Both the position numbers and the translations under genes were made by a program. Positions 49,495 through 59,694 of a DNA stretch of 64,000 nucleotides are shown piece by piece. The number at the start of each line of letters is the position of its first letter. Position 1 is the stretch's first letter. The notes beneath the pieces are model-generated. The model was not told the origin of the DNA. It saw only the letters and a program-made list of their open reading frames with translations, and did no database searches. The DNA is taken from contig NZ_BCSP01000001.1 in the NCBI RefSeq assembly GCF_001570925.1, forward strand, positions 310,001 to 374,000, in the 5' to 3' direction. Source of the DNA: [Zimmermannella] bifida NBRC 103089. Its GTDB lineage: Bacteria > Actinomycetota > Actinomycetes > Actinomycetales > Microbacteriaceae.

Positions 49495-49639
49495 CACACC
49501 TCGAGCGTACCCAACACAACTCGCAATCGTTCACGTCTAACTGAGCATCGCATCCGACATAAACCGCCTTACCACGCTGGTTTTCGGAATCAACAGCACA
49601 ATTCAGGAATCGTCAGGGATCGAGTGGTGGACTGGACGG

Positions 49640-50101
49640 GTGCTGTATCGAGAACGAGTGTCGCCCACAATTTGGATGTACGTCATCGGGGCGCTGGTCA
49701 TTCCCGCCGTCATGGCGGTATTCATTCCGATCAATATGATCGTTGGCATCATTCTTGGCGTCGCGCTCTTCGCCGGGTATTGCGCTGCACTGTACGGCGG
49801 CTCGCCCATTATTGAGGTGTCGGCGTCGACGCTGCGTGTCGGTTCCGCAAACATCCCCATCAACCTTGTGGGCGACGTAACCGCCAACGACAACAAGACC
49901 GAGGCACGCCAAGCGGCGGGCCCCGGTCTCGATGCTCGGGCATGGATTTGCTTGCGCGGCTGGGTCGGTACCAACGCGAAAATCGAGATCAACGACGAAC
50001 GTGATCCAATCCCCTACTGGTTGGTTTCAACTCGCGAGCCAGCAGCTCTGGCTGCAGCGATCAGCCAAGCAAAGGCGCGCAGCACCAGCGCAGCGCGTTA
50101 G
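49640..50101 (+). CDS. DUF3093-domain membrane protein
   Basis: 153 residues from a GTG (VLYRERVSPTIWMYVIGALV). Two N-terminal membrane helices are followed by a small soluble domain with GSPIIEVSASTLRVGSANIP, the ARQAAGPGLDARAWICLRGW signature and IPYWLVSTREP, typical of DUF3093. Function unknown. Divergent from dut; its TAG overlaps the DUF4193 TAA on the opposite strand by four bases. Confidence 0.9.
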   Translation: MLYRERVSPTIWMYVIGALVIPAVMAVFIPINMIVGIILGVALFAGYCAALYGGSPIIEVSASTLRVGSANIPINLVGDVTANDNKTEARQAAGPGLDARAWICLRGWVGTNAKIEINDERDPIPYWLVSTREPAALAAAISQAKARSTSAAR

Positions 50102-50397
50102 GCGCCAGCGCAGTCCTTGCACAGTGGGTTGCCTTCAGTCGACTGCGGCGACAGCTGCGAACGGTGCTTGATCAAGAAGCACTCCATGCAGGTGAATTCG
50201 TTCGCCTGCGGTGGGATAACGACGGTTTCGATTTCGACGTCGCTCAGATCCTCGTCCGCGAGATCAAAGCCGTGGACACCGTCACCCTGATCGATGTCAA
50301 CGTTTGACGATGCTGAAGCCGGGACGCGTTCCTTGAGCGCCTCGATCGAGTCAGCTTCGTCTTCATTCTTACGCGGTGCGTCGTAGTCGGTTGCCAT
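50098..50397 (-). CDS. DUF4193-domain protein
   Basis: 99 residues from ATG 50397 (MATDYDAPRKNEDE). The family's features are a charged N-terminus and a C-terminal zinc-ribbon-like pattern, FTCMECFLIKHRSQL and CKDCAGA, with CxxC pairs. It is a highly conserved small actinobacterial protein of unknown role, normally beside sepH and DUF3093 as here. The 242-bp interval to sepH must contain both divergent promoters; I see no strong motif in it. Confidence 0.92.
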   Translation of the reverse strand: MATDYDAPRKNEDEADSIEALKERVPASASSNVDIDQGDGVHGFDLADEDLSDVEIETVVIPPQANEFTCMECFLIKHRSQLSPQSTEGNPLCKDCAGA

Positions 50398-50639
50398 TAC
50401 CATCCAAAATCATTAGGGCCTTACGCGGTGTACCCGCTGGGGCGGTATTTTGCACTATTGCGAACAACAATGCAAATGCACACTTGAAAATGCGCCTGTG
50501 GTGGGATGCATTCGCCGCGCGATCGCGATCTCAGGCGGTTTCGGCACGTATTGAGGATTTCGACGGCGCGCGTCGATGTGCAGAGATCTACCCGTTTGGT
50601 CTGTGATGCTTGGCACCATCACTATTGGGAGGAGCACTG

Positions 50640-51881
50640 ATGCAGGATCTGCGATTCGTCAGCGTCGAAGATGGCTGGATTCTCGCCACCACCGAGAACG
50701 GTCAGCGATTTCGATTGCGTGCCGATGACACCCTGCGTTCGGCACTGCGCCCACAGGTAGCACCACGATCGGCTGCGCCAAAGGTTCCGCCGCGTCAGAT
50801 TCAGCAGCTGATTCGCTCCGGCCGCAGCGTCGCTGAAGTCGTCGAGATCACCGGTGCCGACGAAGAAACCGTCGCCCGGTTCGAGGGCCCGATCATCGCT
50901 GAACGCCAGTACATGGTGGAGCAAGCCCGCGCGGTGGCCGTCCGTCTACAGCAACAAATTGACCCGTTGGCTGCCGAAGGTCTTAATTTCGGCGCCGCAA
51001 TCGATGCACGTCTCGAGGAAATCGAGGGCCACAATGTCATTTGGGATGCGTGGAAGGATCCGGAAGACGGTTGGCACATCGGTCTTGAGTTCACCACCGG
51101 CGACGTAACCCGCAACGCCCTCTGGCATTTCGACCCTCGGGGCAAGAACCTGCGCCCGCTCTCCCCCGCTGCCGTGAGCCTCTCGCAGCAAGAAGACGCC
51201 GCATCGCTCAGCGCCTCGCCGCAGCTTCGTGCGATCGCGTCCGACCCGACCGACAACATCATCCCGGCACCGACTCCTGAACCCGAACTCGCTGCACGAA
51301 ACGGCATGTCAGCAACCACGCACGAGACCGCTGACCTGCTCGAAGCACTGCGTAAGCGCCGCGGCGAACGTCAGCACTCGGTGTACAGCGAAGAGTTTGA
51401 GTTCGAAGACGACGACAACCTGGGCGAGTTCCTGCGCGCGCCCGAACAGGTCAACGAAGACGGACGCATCGCATCCGTAACGCCTTTTGCCCGCCCAGGT
51501 ACGTCGAACGCATCCGACATCGTTGACGCCGAGATCGTCAGTGACGAAGACGCAGCTGCCGACGACCAGGCAATGCACGACGGCGCATCCCGGTTTGGGC
51601 CGAGTGCTGCTGCGCAGCACCAAGCGAGCGATTCAGGCACCGCCGACGCCAAGCCGAACGAGGTAGCCGACAAGCAGCCAGCTGCTGCGGAACAGCCCGA
51701 TGACAACACCCTGGACTTGGGTGATATCGACACCGGTTCATCGTCGAACGGTTCGCCGTTTGCACCGGCAACGCCCCGGCACACCGGCGCTCAACCAACA
51801 GCACCACGCCGCAAGACCGGGCGCCCGTCGATGCCAAGCTGGGACGAGATTGTCTTCGGCACTCGCACCGACGACGAATAG
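50640..51881 (+). CDS. sepH: septation protein SepH
   Basis: 413 residues from ATG 50640 with GGGAGGAGC as ribosome site. The N-terminal DUF3071 region (about residues 1-170) includes MQDLRFVSVEDGWILATTEN, the helix-turn-helix-like IQQLIRSGRSVAEVVEITG and VIWDAWKDPEDGWHIGLEF. The rest is a long disordered, acidic, Ala/Asp-rich region ending MPSWDEIVFGTRTDDE, the conserved C-terminal motif. SepH promotes FtsZ assembly in Streptomyces. A weak GC hairpin lies at 52001-52028, about 120 bases after the stop. Confidence 0.92.
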   Translation: MQDLRFVSVEDGWILATTENGQRFRLRADDTLRSALRPQVAPRSAAPKVPPRQIQQLIRSGRSVAEVVEITGADEETVARFEGPIIAERQYMVEQARAVAVRLQQQIDPLAAEGLNFGAAIDARLEEIEGHNVIWDAWKDPEDGWHIGLEFTTGDVTRNALWHFDPRGKNLRPLSPAAVSLSQQEDAASLSASPQLRAIASDPTDNIIPAPTPEPELAARNGMSATTHETADLLEALRKRRGERQHSVYSEEFEFEDDDNLGEFLRAPEQVNEDGRIASVTPFARPGTSNASDIVDAEIVSDEDAAADDQAMHDGASRFGPSAAAQHQASDSGTADAKPNEVADKQPAAAEQPDDNTLDLGDIDTGSSSNGSPFAPATPRHTGAQPTAPRRKTGRPSMPSWDEIVFGTRTDDE

Positions 51882-52076
51882 TCACCTACCTACCGCTGGG
51901 CAACCAGCGATGAAGGCGTAGCCAACGCCGTAGCACGACGTGCCTGACTCCCGTCAGACGTTGAGCCTGCGGCAACCGGCATTTCCTATGCTGCAACCGC
52001 GCCGCCGAACCGCACAAACTGCGGCGGCGTCCGTTCACGCACACCGAACGTCAATCGTTCGTTGGAGGAGGTAAAG

Positions 52077-52838
52077 ATGTCGAAACTACTCGAAGGCCGC
52101 GTTGCACTCGTCACCGGTGGCACTGTAGGAATTGGCCAGGGTATCGCCGATGTACTCGCTGACCACGGCGCGACCGTCGTCGTCACTGGCGTTACCGAGG
52201 CCGAATGCGCGACAACGCGTGAGGCCGGCTATGACGCCGTCGTATTGGACGTTCGCGATCGGGCCGCTTGCGATGCGGTCGTGAAGTCGGTTATCGACAC
52301 GCATGGCAGCCTGTCGGTGCTTGCTGCGAACGCGGGCGTCTACCCACAGACTCCGCTGCGGGAACTCAGCGATGACGAGATCGATTTCATCTTCGACGTC
52401 AACGTCAAGGGCACAATTCACATGGTGCAGGCCGCCGCCGATGCCCTGCGCGATTCCGAGCGCGGACGCATCGTGGTGACCTCCTCTATTACGGGCAACT
52501 ACACCGGCTACCCCGGCTGGGCCCACTACGGCGCCACAAAAGCTGCCCAGCTCGGCTTCATCCGGTCGGCCGCAATGGAACTGGCCAAACAGGGCACCAC
52601 GATCAACGCGGTGTTGCCAGGCAACATCGTGACCCCCGGATTGCAAGCGCTGGGCGAGGCATACCTGGCCGAAATGGCTAAGGCGGTACCGCTCGGCAAG
52701 CTCGGCGAACCGCGCGACATTGGCGAAGCGGTCGCTTTCCTTGCGTCAGACGGGGCGCGTTACATTACCGGACAGTCAATCGTGGTCGATGGCGGTCAAA
52801 TCTTGCCAGAAGGCCCAGACGCGCTCGAAGCAATGTAG
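52077..52838 (+). CDS. SDR-family oxidoreductase (FabG-like)
   Basis: 253 residues from ATG 52077, preceded by GGAGGAGG. Classical short-chain dehydrogenase: the cofactor motif VTGGTVGIGQG, ANAGVYP, the catalytic Ser in VVTSSITGNYTG and YGATK as YxxxK, then NAVLPGNIVTPG and the C-terminal YITGQSIVVDGGQILPEG. NAD or NADP dependence and substrate cannot be told. It stands between sepH and the phosphodiesterase, and converges on the latter with a 33-bp gap. Confidence 0.9.
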   Translation: MSKLLEGRVALVTGGTVGIGQGIADVLADHGATVVVTGVTEAECATTREAGYDAVVLDVRDRAACDAVVKSVIDTHGSLSVLAANAGVYPQTPLRELSDDEIDFIFDVNVKGTIHMVQAAADALRDSERGRIVVTSSITGNYTGYPGWAHYGATKAAQLGFIRSAAMELAKQGTTINAVLPGNIVTPGLQALGEAYLAEMAKAVPLGKLGEPRDIGEAVAFLASDGARYITGQSIVVDGGQILPEGPDALEAM

Positions 52839-52871
52839 CCCTCGAACCGAGATCACATCCTGGGTTGCGAA

Positions 52872-54032
52872 CTACTCGGTCGCAAAGGCACCGAGGCGGA
52901 TACACGGCACCGTGATTTCTGCCTCGGTGACCGACCCGTGTTGGCCCACCATCTGCCGCATTGATTCGGGCATGTCCGCGGTGTAATACGCCTCGTCGGC
53001 GGTGGCCGCAACGAGCACGTCGCCAATTCGCTCGACCGCGGCCCAGTGCGGATCCGCTCCGTACCACCCCCAAGCGATCGCATCATCCCGAGTCACCACG
53101 AGCGCCCGACCGTCCAACGCCGCCCGAATTCGATCGGCAGCCGCGATGCGCGCATTGACCGCAGCCTCGTCATCCGGTGTGAGGGCGTCGTCCAAGTACA
53201 GGTGACGCAATCGTGGTTCCCCGGCGACCGAAACGATTCCGGTTAGCGCCTCGTCGGGGATATCGACCTGCGTCGTGGCCAGCGTATCGATCATGCCGTG
53301 ATCGGCAACCACCAGGATGCCGATGTCAGCAGGCGCGCGCGCAACCAACTCGGCGATCGCCGCATCCAGTTCTTCGAGCCGAGCCGTCCAAGCCGACGAT
53401 GCCCAGCCGTATTGGTGTCCGGCCTGGTCAAGCTCGGCGTGATAGCAGTAGACCAGCGGCCGGTCATGCTCGCGTGCGTATTGTGCTGCCAACCGACTCC
53501 GTTCGAGCATCGATTCGCCGCACACATACTCGGCACCTCGCAAACTCGCGTTGGTGAGGCCCGACTCCCGATACGCCGCTACCGAGACCACCGCCGAATC
53601 GATCGACTCGCGTTCAAACACGGTCGGTGCGAGTTGCCACGTTGCCGGATGCATGCCGCTCGCGTCCCAGCCAGAAATCTGGTTCCGGATGCATTCAAAG
53701 TCCCGGTCCCAGACCGAATACGACACCAGGCCGTGAGCGCCAGCCAATGTGCCGGTGGTCAACGAGGTGATGCCAGCAACGGTGGTCGAAGGAAAGCTCA
53801 CCAGTTCATCGCCCGACTGCCAGGCACGCGAAAGCGTTCGAGCGTGGCCCGCACGGGTTCGAAGCAGATGTGCACCGAGCCCGTCGACCATCACCACAAT
53901 GCAGCCGCGCACCGCCGGGAGCCCGAAATCCCCCGATTCTGGCACGTTTCCGCGCATCGCCGCCACGCAATTCGGCAACACGTCGGCAAGGAGGGGCCGA
54001 TCAGCCGATCGGTTCAATAGCATCGGTTCCAC
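52872..54032 (-). CDS. alkaline phosphatase superfamily phosphodiesterase
   Basis: 386 residues from a GTG (an ATG three codons later is an alternative). Metal-binding and catalytic motifs of the nucleotide pyrophosphatase branch: [14 protein letters not shown] (first Asp), [17 protein letters not shown] with the nucleophilic Thr, [11 protein letters not shown], and [12 protein letters not shown]. No signal peptide is evident, so it is probably cytoplasmic. It is divergent from parC with 34 bp between starts. Substrate unknown. Confidence 0.9.
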   Translation of the reverse strand: MEPMLLNRSADRPLLADVLPNCVAAMRGNVPESGDFGLPAVRGCIVVMVDGLGAHLLRTRAGHARTLSRAWQSGDELVSFPSTTVAGITSLTTGTLAGAHGLVSYSVWDRDFECIRNQISGWDASGMHPATWQLAPTVFERESIDSAVVSVAAYRESGLTNASLRGAEYVCGESMLERSRLAAQYAREHDRPLVYCYHAELDQAGHQYGWASSAWTARLEELDAAIAELVARAPADIGILVVADHGMIDTLATTQVDIPDEALTGIVSVAGEPRLRHLYLDDALTPDDEAAVNARIAAADRIRAALDGRALVVTRDDAIAWGWYGADPHWAAVERIGDVLVAATADEAYYTADMPESMRQMVGQHGSVTEAEITVPCIRLGAFATE

Positions 54033-54066
54033 TCCACTAGTTTTTCACAGGCAGGTTGATTCCCCG

Positions 54067-56547
54067 ATGGCAGCAGCTTCGAGCTCGGCATTTCGCGAAC
54101 GGATTGAAGACGTTGATGTCGCCGGTGAAATGCAAGGATCATTCCTCGAATATGCCTACTCGGTGATCTACTCGCGCGCGTTGCCAGACGCCCGTGACGG
54201 CCTCAAACCGGTCCAACGCCGCATCCTCTACCAGATGACCGAAATGGGTCTGCGCCCCGACCGCGGTCACGTTAAGTCGGCCCGCGTTGTCGGTGACGTC
54301 ATGGGTAAGTTGCACCCGCACGGTGATACGGCCATCTACGACGCGCTGGTTCGTTTGGCTCAACCGTTCACACAGCGGGTGCCGTTGGTGGATGGCCACG
54401 GTAACTTCGGTTCGCTCGATGACGGTCCCGCAGCTGCTCGCTACACCGAAGCTCGACTCACCGCCGCCGCACTCGCGCTGACCGAGTCGCTCGACGAAGA
54501 CGTCGTCGATTTCGTTCCAAACTACGACAACTCACTGCAGCAGCCCGAGGTGCTTCCAGCAGCCTGGCCAAGCCTGCTCGTCAACGGCTCGTCCGGTATC
54601 GCCGTCGGTATGGCCACGAACATGGCTCCGCACAACCTTGGCGAAGTGGTCAGCGCCGCCCAACACCTGCTGGATCACCCGGATGCCTCACTCGATGACT
54701 TGATGCGGTTTGTGCCCGGACCCGACCTGCCCGGTGGTGCTTGCATCGTTGGGTTGGATGGGATCCGTCAGGCCTACGAGACCGGCCGCGGGTCGTTCAC
54801 TACGCGCGCGACGGCGACAATTGAGAACATCACCGCTCGCCGCAAGGGCATCGTAATTACCGAACTGCCGTTCCTGGTTGGGCCGGAAAAGGTCATTGAA
54901 AAGATCAAGCAGGGCGTGCAGTCGAAGAAGCTCGCCGGCATCTCCCAGGTCACCGACCTCACCGACCGCAAGTCAGGCCTCAAGCTTGTCATTGAGATCA
55001 AGACCGGTTTCGCACCCGAGGCAGTGCTCGAACAGCTCTATCGCCACACACCGTTGGAAGAGTCGTTCCACATCAACAACGTTGCGATCGTGAACAATGC
55101 GCCCGCGACGCTCGGTTTGCGAGACCTGTTGCAGGTCTATCTCGACCACCGCATCTCCGCAGTTCGCCGCCGCAGCGAGTTCCGGCTGAACAAGCACCGC
55201 GACCGACTCCACCTGGTCGACGGTTTGCTCATTGCCATTGTCGATATTGACGAGGTCATTGAGATCATCCGTTCTTCGGATGATGCCGAAGAAGCCCGCG
55301 GCCGACTCAAGCTCGTCTTTGATCTGTCGGATGCCCAAGCCGAGTACATCCTCGAGTTGCGTCTGCGTCGTCTGACGAAGTTCTCGCGTATCGAGCTTGA
55401 AGCCGAAGCCGACGACCTGCGCCGCAAGATCGCTGATCTCGAGACGATGCTCGCCGACCCCGCCCTCCTTCGGGCTCAGGTCAGCCGCGAACTCGGCGCA
55501 GCAGCCGACCAGTTCGCCACGCCGCGTCGCACCGTCCTGATTGGTGACAGCGCGGTAGTACAACAGGCTGCGACGCGACGCGGTAAGGCTGCCCCAGTCC
55601 AGTTGGAAGCACCCGACGAACCAACGATCGTGCTGCTCTCAGCGACCGGACGCATCCTGCGCGTTTCGCTGAATGAGGGCGACGTATTTACCCAGCCGAA
55701 GCGTCGTACCAAGCACGATGCGATTCAGGCGAGCCTCGAGGTCACCACTCGAAGCGACATCGGTGCCGTCACGAACACCGGCCGCGTGCTGCGCATGACG
55801 CCAGTTTCGTTGCCGGCGAGCCCCGCCGCATCCGTACTCATGAATGCTGGTGTGAGCGCGCGGGATTATTTCGGTATCACCGAAAAGAACGAACGCATTG
55901 TCGGCCTGGTGCCGCTCAACGTAACGTCACCGCTGGCGATGGCGACGAAGAACGGCGTCGTCAAACGAGTGAACCCCGTTGAGTGGGATTCCCAGCACGA
56001 GGTGCAAGCGATCACGCTGAAGCCTGGCGATGAAGTTGTCGGTGCTGCACGTGCCAACGACGGCGACCATCTGGTATTTGTGTCGACGGATGCGCAGCTG
56101 CTGCGGTTCGATGCTGCGCTCGTTCGACCGCAGGGTCCTGCCGCTGCCGGCATGGCCGGGATGCGGTTGCAACCGGATGCGTCACTCGTGCAGTTCTCCG
56201 TCGTCCCCGCTGCTGACATCGACGATGCTGTGGTCGTGACCGTGGCGAATCCCCCAGCCGATGAAGCGCTGTTCGGCGACACGACGGGCACCGCGAAAAC
56301 CACTGAGCTTTCCGAATTCCCCACCAAGGGGCGTGCCACCGGCGGTGTGCGCGCACATCGCTTTGTTCGCGGCGAGGAAGCGCTCGGCTTGGCGTGGGCG
56401 GGCAAGGCGCCGGCCCTCGCCAACGCGAAGGACGGCGCGATTCGCAAGCTCCCCGAGGGACTCGCCCGTCGCGATGCGTCCGGTGTCCGGCTCGAAGCCA
56501 CGATCGCGCAGCTCGGTCAGTTGATGGGTGAACCGGCAGCCGAATAG
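54067..56547 (+). CDS. parC: DNA topoisomerase IV subunit A (GyrA/ParC family)
   Basis: 826 residues from ATG 54067; the open frame to 53749 is antisense to the neighbouring gene. Breakage-reunion domain: [45 protein letters not shown], and the catalytic tyrosine in AAARYTEAR (Tyr126). The C-terminal blades ([32 protein letters not shown]) are degenerate pinwheel repeats. The gyrase-box pattern is not obvious, which favours ParC over GyrA. No parE lies in the window. Thr occupies the position equivalent to Ser83 of E. coli GyrA. Confidence 0.9.
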   Translation: MAAASSSAFRERIEDVDVAGEMQGSFLEYAYSVIYSRALPDARDGLKPVQRRILYQMTEMGLRPDRGHVKSARVVGDVMGKLHPHGDTAIYDALVRLAQPFTQRVPLVDGHGNFGSLDDGPAAARYTEARLTAAALALTESLDEDVVDFVPNYDNSLQQPEVLPAAWPSLLVNGSSGIAVGMATNMAPHNLGEVVSAAQHLLDHPDASLDDLMRFVPGPDLPGGACIVGLDGIRQAYETGRGSFTTRATATIENITARRKGIVITELPFLVGPEKVIEKIKQGVQSKKLAGISQVTDLTDRKSGLKLVIEIKTGFAPEAVLEQLYRHTPLEESFHINNVAIVNNAPATLGLRDLLQVYLDHRISAVRRRSEFRLNKHRDRLHLVDGLLIAIVDIDEVIEIIRSSDDAEEARGRLKLVFDLSDAQAEYILELRLRRLTKFSRIELEAEADDLRRKIADLETMLADPALLRAQVSRELGAAADQFATPRRTVLIGDSAVVQQAATRRGKAAPVQLEAPDEPTIVLLSATGRILRVSLNEGDVFTQPKRRTKHDAIQASLEVTTRSDIGAVTNTGRVLRMTPVSLPASPAASVLMNAGVSARDYFGITEKNERIVGLVPLNVTSPLAMATKNGVVKRVNPVEWDSQHEVQAITLKPGDEVVGAARANDGDHLVFVSTDAQLLRFDAALVRPQGPAAAGMAGMRLQPDASLVQFSVVPAADIDDAVVVTVANPPADEALFGDTTGTAKTTELSEFPTKGRATGGVRAHRFVRGEEALGLAWAGKAPALANAKDGAIRKLPEGLARRDASGVRLEATIAQLGQLMGEPAAE

Positions 56548-56896
56548 CGCCGTCGCTGAAGCCGCGTGCTGCCAAGCGCGCGACCGCAGCCATGATTTGT
56601 TTGCGCAATACTGTCGATTTGGTATTTGTCAGGATGCACGTGGTTGCGGTGCTGTGATTGCTGCACGTTCCCTGCGAATTCGGCCGGGTGACGATACGCA
56701 CGATGTGTTATTCAGTGAACTGGATTAACGGGCGCAGCGCACTGCTGAAATACCTCAACATTCGTTGCCAATAGTGGAAGCGGCCGGGATTGGAGAACCA
56801 ATCCCGGCCGCTTCCACTGCCAGACGAATCGACCTATATCGTGCTACAGATCACTGTCTGATATCAATCGGCACGAGGTCCATTCGACAGGTCAGG
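56548..56896. other. 349-bp gene-free interval with a 21-bp perfect hairpin
   Basis: This gap between the convergent parC and GlsB-type genes contains no convincing coding frame. Its only clear element is at 56773-56818, where AGTGGAAGCGGCCGGGATTGG pairs perfectly over 21 bp with its complement around the tetraloop AGAA. There is no T-tract on either side. It lies 226 bases after parC and 79 bases after the GlsB-type gene (minus strand), so it may end transcription from both. Confidence 0.7.
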
Positions 56897-57184
56897 TTAT
56901 CGACGTGAGTCTGCCTTACCCTTACCACTCGTAAGCATTTCAAACAATGCGGTAACGATTACTGCACCGATGAGTGCAAAGATCCAGACCCAAATGTCGA
57001 AGAAGCTGTCGAGCTTCTCGGGACCAACGACCATGCCGCCGATCCAGCCACCGACAATACCGCCGATGATGCCGAGAATGATGGTGAGCCACCATGGGTG
57101 CTTGCGCGAATCCTTAGTAATAGCCTGGGCAATGAGTCCAACGATAAGACCGATAATGATCCAGCTAATCCAGCTGAGGGACAT
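56897..57184 (-). CDS. GlsB/YeaQ/YmgE-family stress membrane protein
   Basis: 95 residues from ATG 57184 (MSLSWISWIIIGLIVGLIAQ) with AAAGGAGAAG upstream. Three hydrophobic helices with the glycine-rich pattern TIILGIIGGIVGGWIGG, typical of the transglycosylase-associated/GlsB family, and a C-terminal helix (FDIWVWIFALIGAVIVTALFEML) ending in a basic tail. The family is linked with stress responses, without a proven mechanism. Single gene. Confidence 0.92.
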   Translation of the reverse strand: MSLSWISWIIIGLIVGLIAQAITKDSRKHPWWLTIILGIIGGIVGGWIGGMVVGPEKLDSFFDIWVWIFALIGAVIVTALFEMLTSGKGKADSRR

Positions 57185-57330
57185 GATCTTCTCCTTTGTG
57201 GTTTGCACCAAATCACAAATCGCGATCCAGCACGTTTCACGCTATCCGACATGAGATCAAATTCATGTACATAACCTGAATGCGCCGACATTGGCGCCAC
57301 AAATGATATTGACCGTCACATCCAACTGAA

Positions 57331-57858
57331 TTATTGGTCAGATACCGATCGACCTTCGGCTACCGCACGCTGCCAATTTGCGATATACATCGGCAGCAAG
57401 GCCGCAGCAGCAAAGAAAAAGCCGATGATGACCACTAGCGTGGCGGCAATCATGACTTCGCTCATAAAGGTGATGGGCAAGAATGTGCACGCAAAACCGC
57501 CAGCCATCGACAAGAATGCATCGCCGTACCCGAGCCGCACCACTCGCCGTTCCGAATACGCGACCGCGCCCTGGGCAAGCCGCGTGACCGCAGCGTAGGC
57601 AGCAACCGTTCCGAGTACTGCTAGTGCCGCGACAAGGGCCCAAGAAAACGCCCAGCCCGCCAACCCAAGCCGAGCGTGCTCTGCGGCACCCCAAGCCGTC
57701 ATGAACGTCACGATGGGCCAGGCAACTAGCCAGGCAGCACCAATGAACAGGGCGAGCTTTGGGGCAACAACTCGTGCGGTTGGACGGATGGCTGCAGCAA
57801 ACACTCGAACTTCATTCGAGCCGTTAGCATCCGGCTTCGTAACTGATTTCTTAGGCAA
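57331..57858 (-). CDS. hypothetical membrane protein
   Basis: 175 residues if translation begins at the TTG at 57858, nine bases after AAGAGG; a TTG at 57879, directly abutting the trpD TAA, gives 182. Four hydrophobic helices (LALFIGAAWLVAWPIVTFM, WAFSWALVAALAVLGTVAAYAA, AFLSMAGGFACTFLPITFMS, MIAATLVVIIGFFFAAAALL). No ATG or GTG start is available near the front, and no known domain is recognised. Close spacing suggests co-transcription with trpD. Confidence 0.65.
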   Translation of the reverse strand: MPKKSVTKPDANGSNEVRVFAAAIRPTARVVAPKLALFIGAAWLVAWPIVTFMTAWGAAEHARLGLAGWAFSWALVAALAVLGTVAAYAAVTRLAQGAVAYSERRVVRLGYGDAFLSMAGGFACTFLPITFMSEVMIAATLVVIIGFFFAAAALLPMYIANWQRAVAEGRSVSDQ

Positions 57859-57879
57859 CAGTCGATTCCTCTTACCCAA

Positions 57880-58953
57880 TTACGATGCCGATTCGTGGAC
57901 GCGCTGCGAGACCGCGGCCACATCATTCAGCTTCGCAATCGCTGCACCCGAGTCAATGGTCTCGCGAGCAACGGCAATCTTGTCAATCAAGCGCTGACGA
58001 ATAGGGCGATTCACGCTTTCCGGGTTAGTTGCGAGCTCATAGGCAACCATGCCGGCTGCGGCATTGAGCAGGACGATGTCACGGACGGCACCCTGCTGCT
58101 CACCTGCCAGTACGGCACGTGCGATCGCGGCGTTGTCGGACGGAGTCCCTCCGAGAATGTCTTCTAGGTCATACTCACCGAGACCGACATCTCGCGGATG
58201 CAGATCGTGTTCGGCAACTTCACCGTTCACGACTTCCCAAATACGCGAGTAACCGGTGACCGTCAGTTCGTCGAGGCCATCGTCACCACGGAATACGAGT
58301 GCTGCCGCCCCACGAGTGCGGAAAACACCCACAACGAGCGGCACAATCTCGGGCTTCGCCACGCCCACTGCCGAAGCCTCAGCGCGGGTGGGATTGGTGA
58401 GCGGGCCAAGGCAGTTAAAGACGGTGGGCACACCCAGCGCTTTACGCACGGGCGCTGCGTGCGCGAATCCCGGATGGAACTGATTGGCAAATAGAAATGC
58501 AACCTGCGTTGCCGAGAACAGTTCGTCGAGAGCAGCAGTATTGGCAGTACCGACGATTCCAAGTTCGGTCAACACATCCGTTGCCCCCGAGCGGCTCGAG
58601 GATGCACGCCCGCCGTGTTTCAGTACCGGCACACCAGAACCCGCGATGACGAATGCCGCCATCGTCGAAACATTTACCGTGCCGGCAAGGTCGCCACCGG
58701 TGCCAACGATGTCGACGCCCCACGACGTGAGGTTGGTCGGCACCGCATGTTTCAGAACCGCATCCCGAAACCCGATGACCTCGGATACGGTTTCACCCTT
58801 GGCACGGAGGGCAACCAGCCAAGCGGCTAGCTCAGCATCGGAGACTTCGCCACGCATGATCTGTTCCATTGCCCAGGTTGCTTGGCGCATGCTCAAATCG
58901 CTCCCATTTAACAGGGATTCCAACATTGCCGGCCATGTCTGAAGCTGCGTCAT
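57880..58953 (-). CDS. trpD: anthranilate phosphoribosyltransferase
   Basis: 357 residues from ATG 58953; the larger open frame upstream is antisense to ctaE. It transfers phosphoribose from PRPP to anthranilate in tryptophan synthesis. Motifs: GVDIVGTGGDLAGTVNVSTM (PRPP-binding GTGGD), VPVLKHGGRASSSRSGATDVL, FLFANQFHPGFAHAAPVRKAL and FNCLGPLTNPTRAE. Stand-alone from other trp genes and divergent from ctaE, an arrangement also seen in mycobacteria and many other actinobacteria. Confidence 0.96.
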   Translation of the reverse strand: MTQLQTWPAMLESLLNGSDLSMRQATWAMEQIMRGEVSDAELAAWLVALRAKGETVSEVIGFRDAVLKHAVPTNLTSWGVDIVGTGGDLAGTVNVSTMAAFVIAGSGVPVLKHGGRASSSRSGATDVLTELGIVGTANTAALDELFSATQVAFLFANQFHPGFAHAAPVRKALGVPTVFNCLGPLTNPTRAEASAVGVAKPEIVPLVVGVFRTRGAAALVFRGDDGLDELTVTGYSRIWEVVNGEVAEHDLHPRDVGLGEYDLEDILGGTPSDNAAIARAVLAGEQQGAVRDIVLLNAAAGMVAYELATNPESVNRPIRQRLIDKIAVARETIDSGAAIAKLNDVAAVSQRVHESAS

Positions 58954-58999
58954 GCGCTTGAGTTTAGTAACTGAAAAAGACTCGCCATAACCAACCGAC

Positions 59000-59027
59000 T
59001 TGGAGAACCTGAAATTTCCGTCATAAT
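59000..59027 (+). promoter_or_regulatory. candidate promoter of ctaE-qcrCAB
   Basis: TTGGAG (59000-59005) and CATAAT (59022-59027) with 16-base spacing make a good -35/-10 pair. The expected start site, about 7-8 bases on, falls at the GTG at 59035. The transcript would therefore be leaderless. Confidence 0.5.
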
Positions 59028-59034
59028 GGGGGAC

Positions 59035-59664
59035 GTGACTTCTGCAACTACCACTCCCGTCGTTCCACGCGTTCACCGACCGAACTCCGTGGCAATCGGC
59101 ACGATTGTCTGGCTCGGATCCGAAGTAATGTTCTTCGCCGGTCTGTTCGCGATCTACTTCACGCTTCGCGCCATGGCACCCGAGCAGTTTGCCGCCGGAC
59201 ACGAGATCATGAACATCCCGTTCTCGGCCGCTAACACGCTCATCCTTGTCGCCAGCTCGGTGACCTGCCAGATCGGTGTCATGCACGCCGAAGCTGGCCG
59301 TAAGGACCGCAAGGACAACAACGGCAAATGGGCCACTGTTGAATGGTTCTTCCTCACCGTTTTGCTCGGCGCCATCTTCGTTTCGGGTCAGGTTTTTGAG
59401 TACGCAACGCTCGTTAGCGAGGGTTACGTCATGAACCTCAACCCATTCACGAGCGCCTTCTACATGGCTACCGGCTTCCACGGTCTCCACGTAATCGGCG
59501 GTCTGCTCGCCTTCCTCATCGTGATCGTCCGCATGTACGCGGTACGTCGCATGGGCAAGCGCGAGATGCAGAGCGCCATGGCAGTGTCGTACTACTGGCA
59601 CTTCGTTGACGTGGTGTGGATTGGCCTGTTCTTCGTCGTTTACATCCTGCCGTTCCTCGCGTAA
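59035..59664 (+). CDS. ctaE: cytochrome c oxidase subunit III (aa3 type)
   Basis: 209 residues from the GTG at 59035; an in-frame ATG at 59026 lies inside the predicted -10 element, so I prefer the GTG, which also gives the usual 'MTxAT' style start. Five membrane helices are seen, with VGTIVWLGSEVMFFAGLFAIYF-like VAIGTIVWLGSEVMFFAGLF, the conserved SAFYMATGFHGLHVIGG and YYWHFVDVVWIGLFFVVYIL. Subunit III of the aa3 oxidase in the actinobacterial bcc-aa3 supercomplex. qcrC follows after 30 bases. Confidence 0.95.
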   Translation: MTSATTTPVVPRVHRPNSVAIGTIVWLGSEVMFFAGLFAIYFTLRAMAPEQFAAGHEIMNIPFSAANTLILVASSVTCQIGVMHAEAGRKDRKDNNGKWATVEWFFLTVLLGAIFVSGQVFEYATLVSEGYVMNLNPFTSAFYMATGFHGLHVIGGLLAFLIVIVRMYAVRRMGKREMQSAMAVSYYWHFVDVVWIGLFFVVYILPFLA

Positions 59665-59694
59665 CCACGCGGCAGCTCTAGGAGAGATCTACAC

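Noticed and set aside
53749-54066. 106-residue N-terminal extension of ParC
   Set aside because: It is antisense to the phosphodiesterase gene, and homology to ParC begins only after the ATG at 54067.
57880-59601. 573-residue version of TrpD extending to 59601
   Set aside because: The N-terminal 216 residues are antisense to ctaE; the real start is the ATG at 58953, where the TrpD homology begins.
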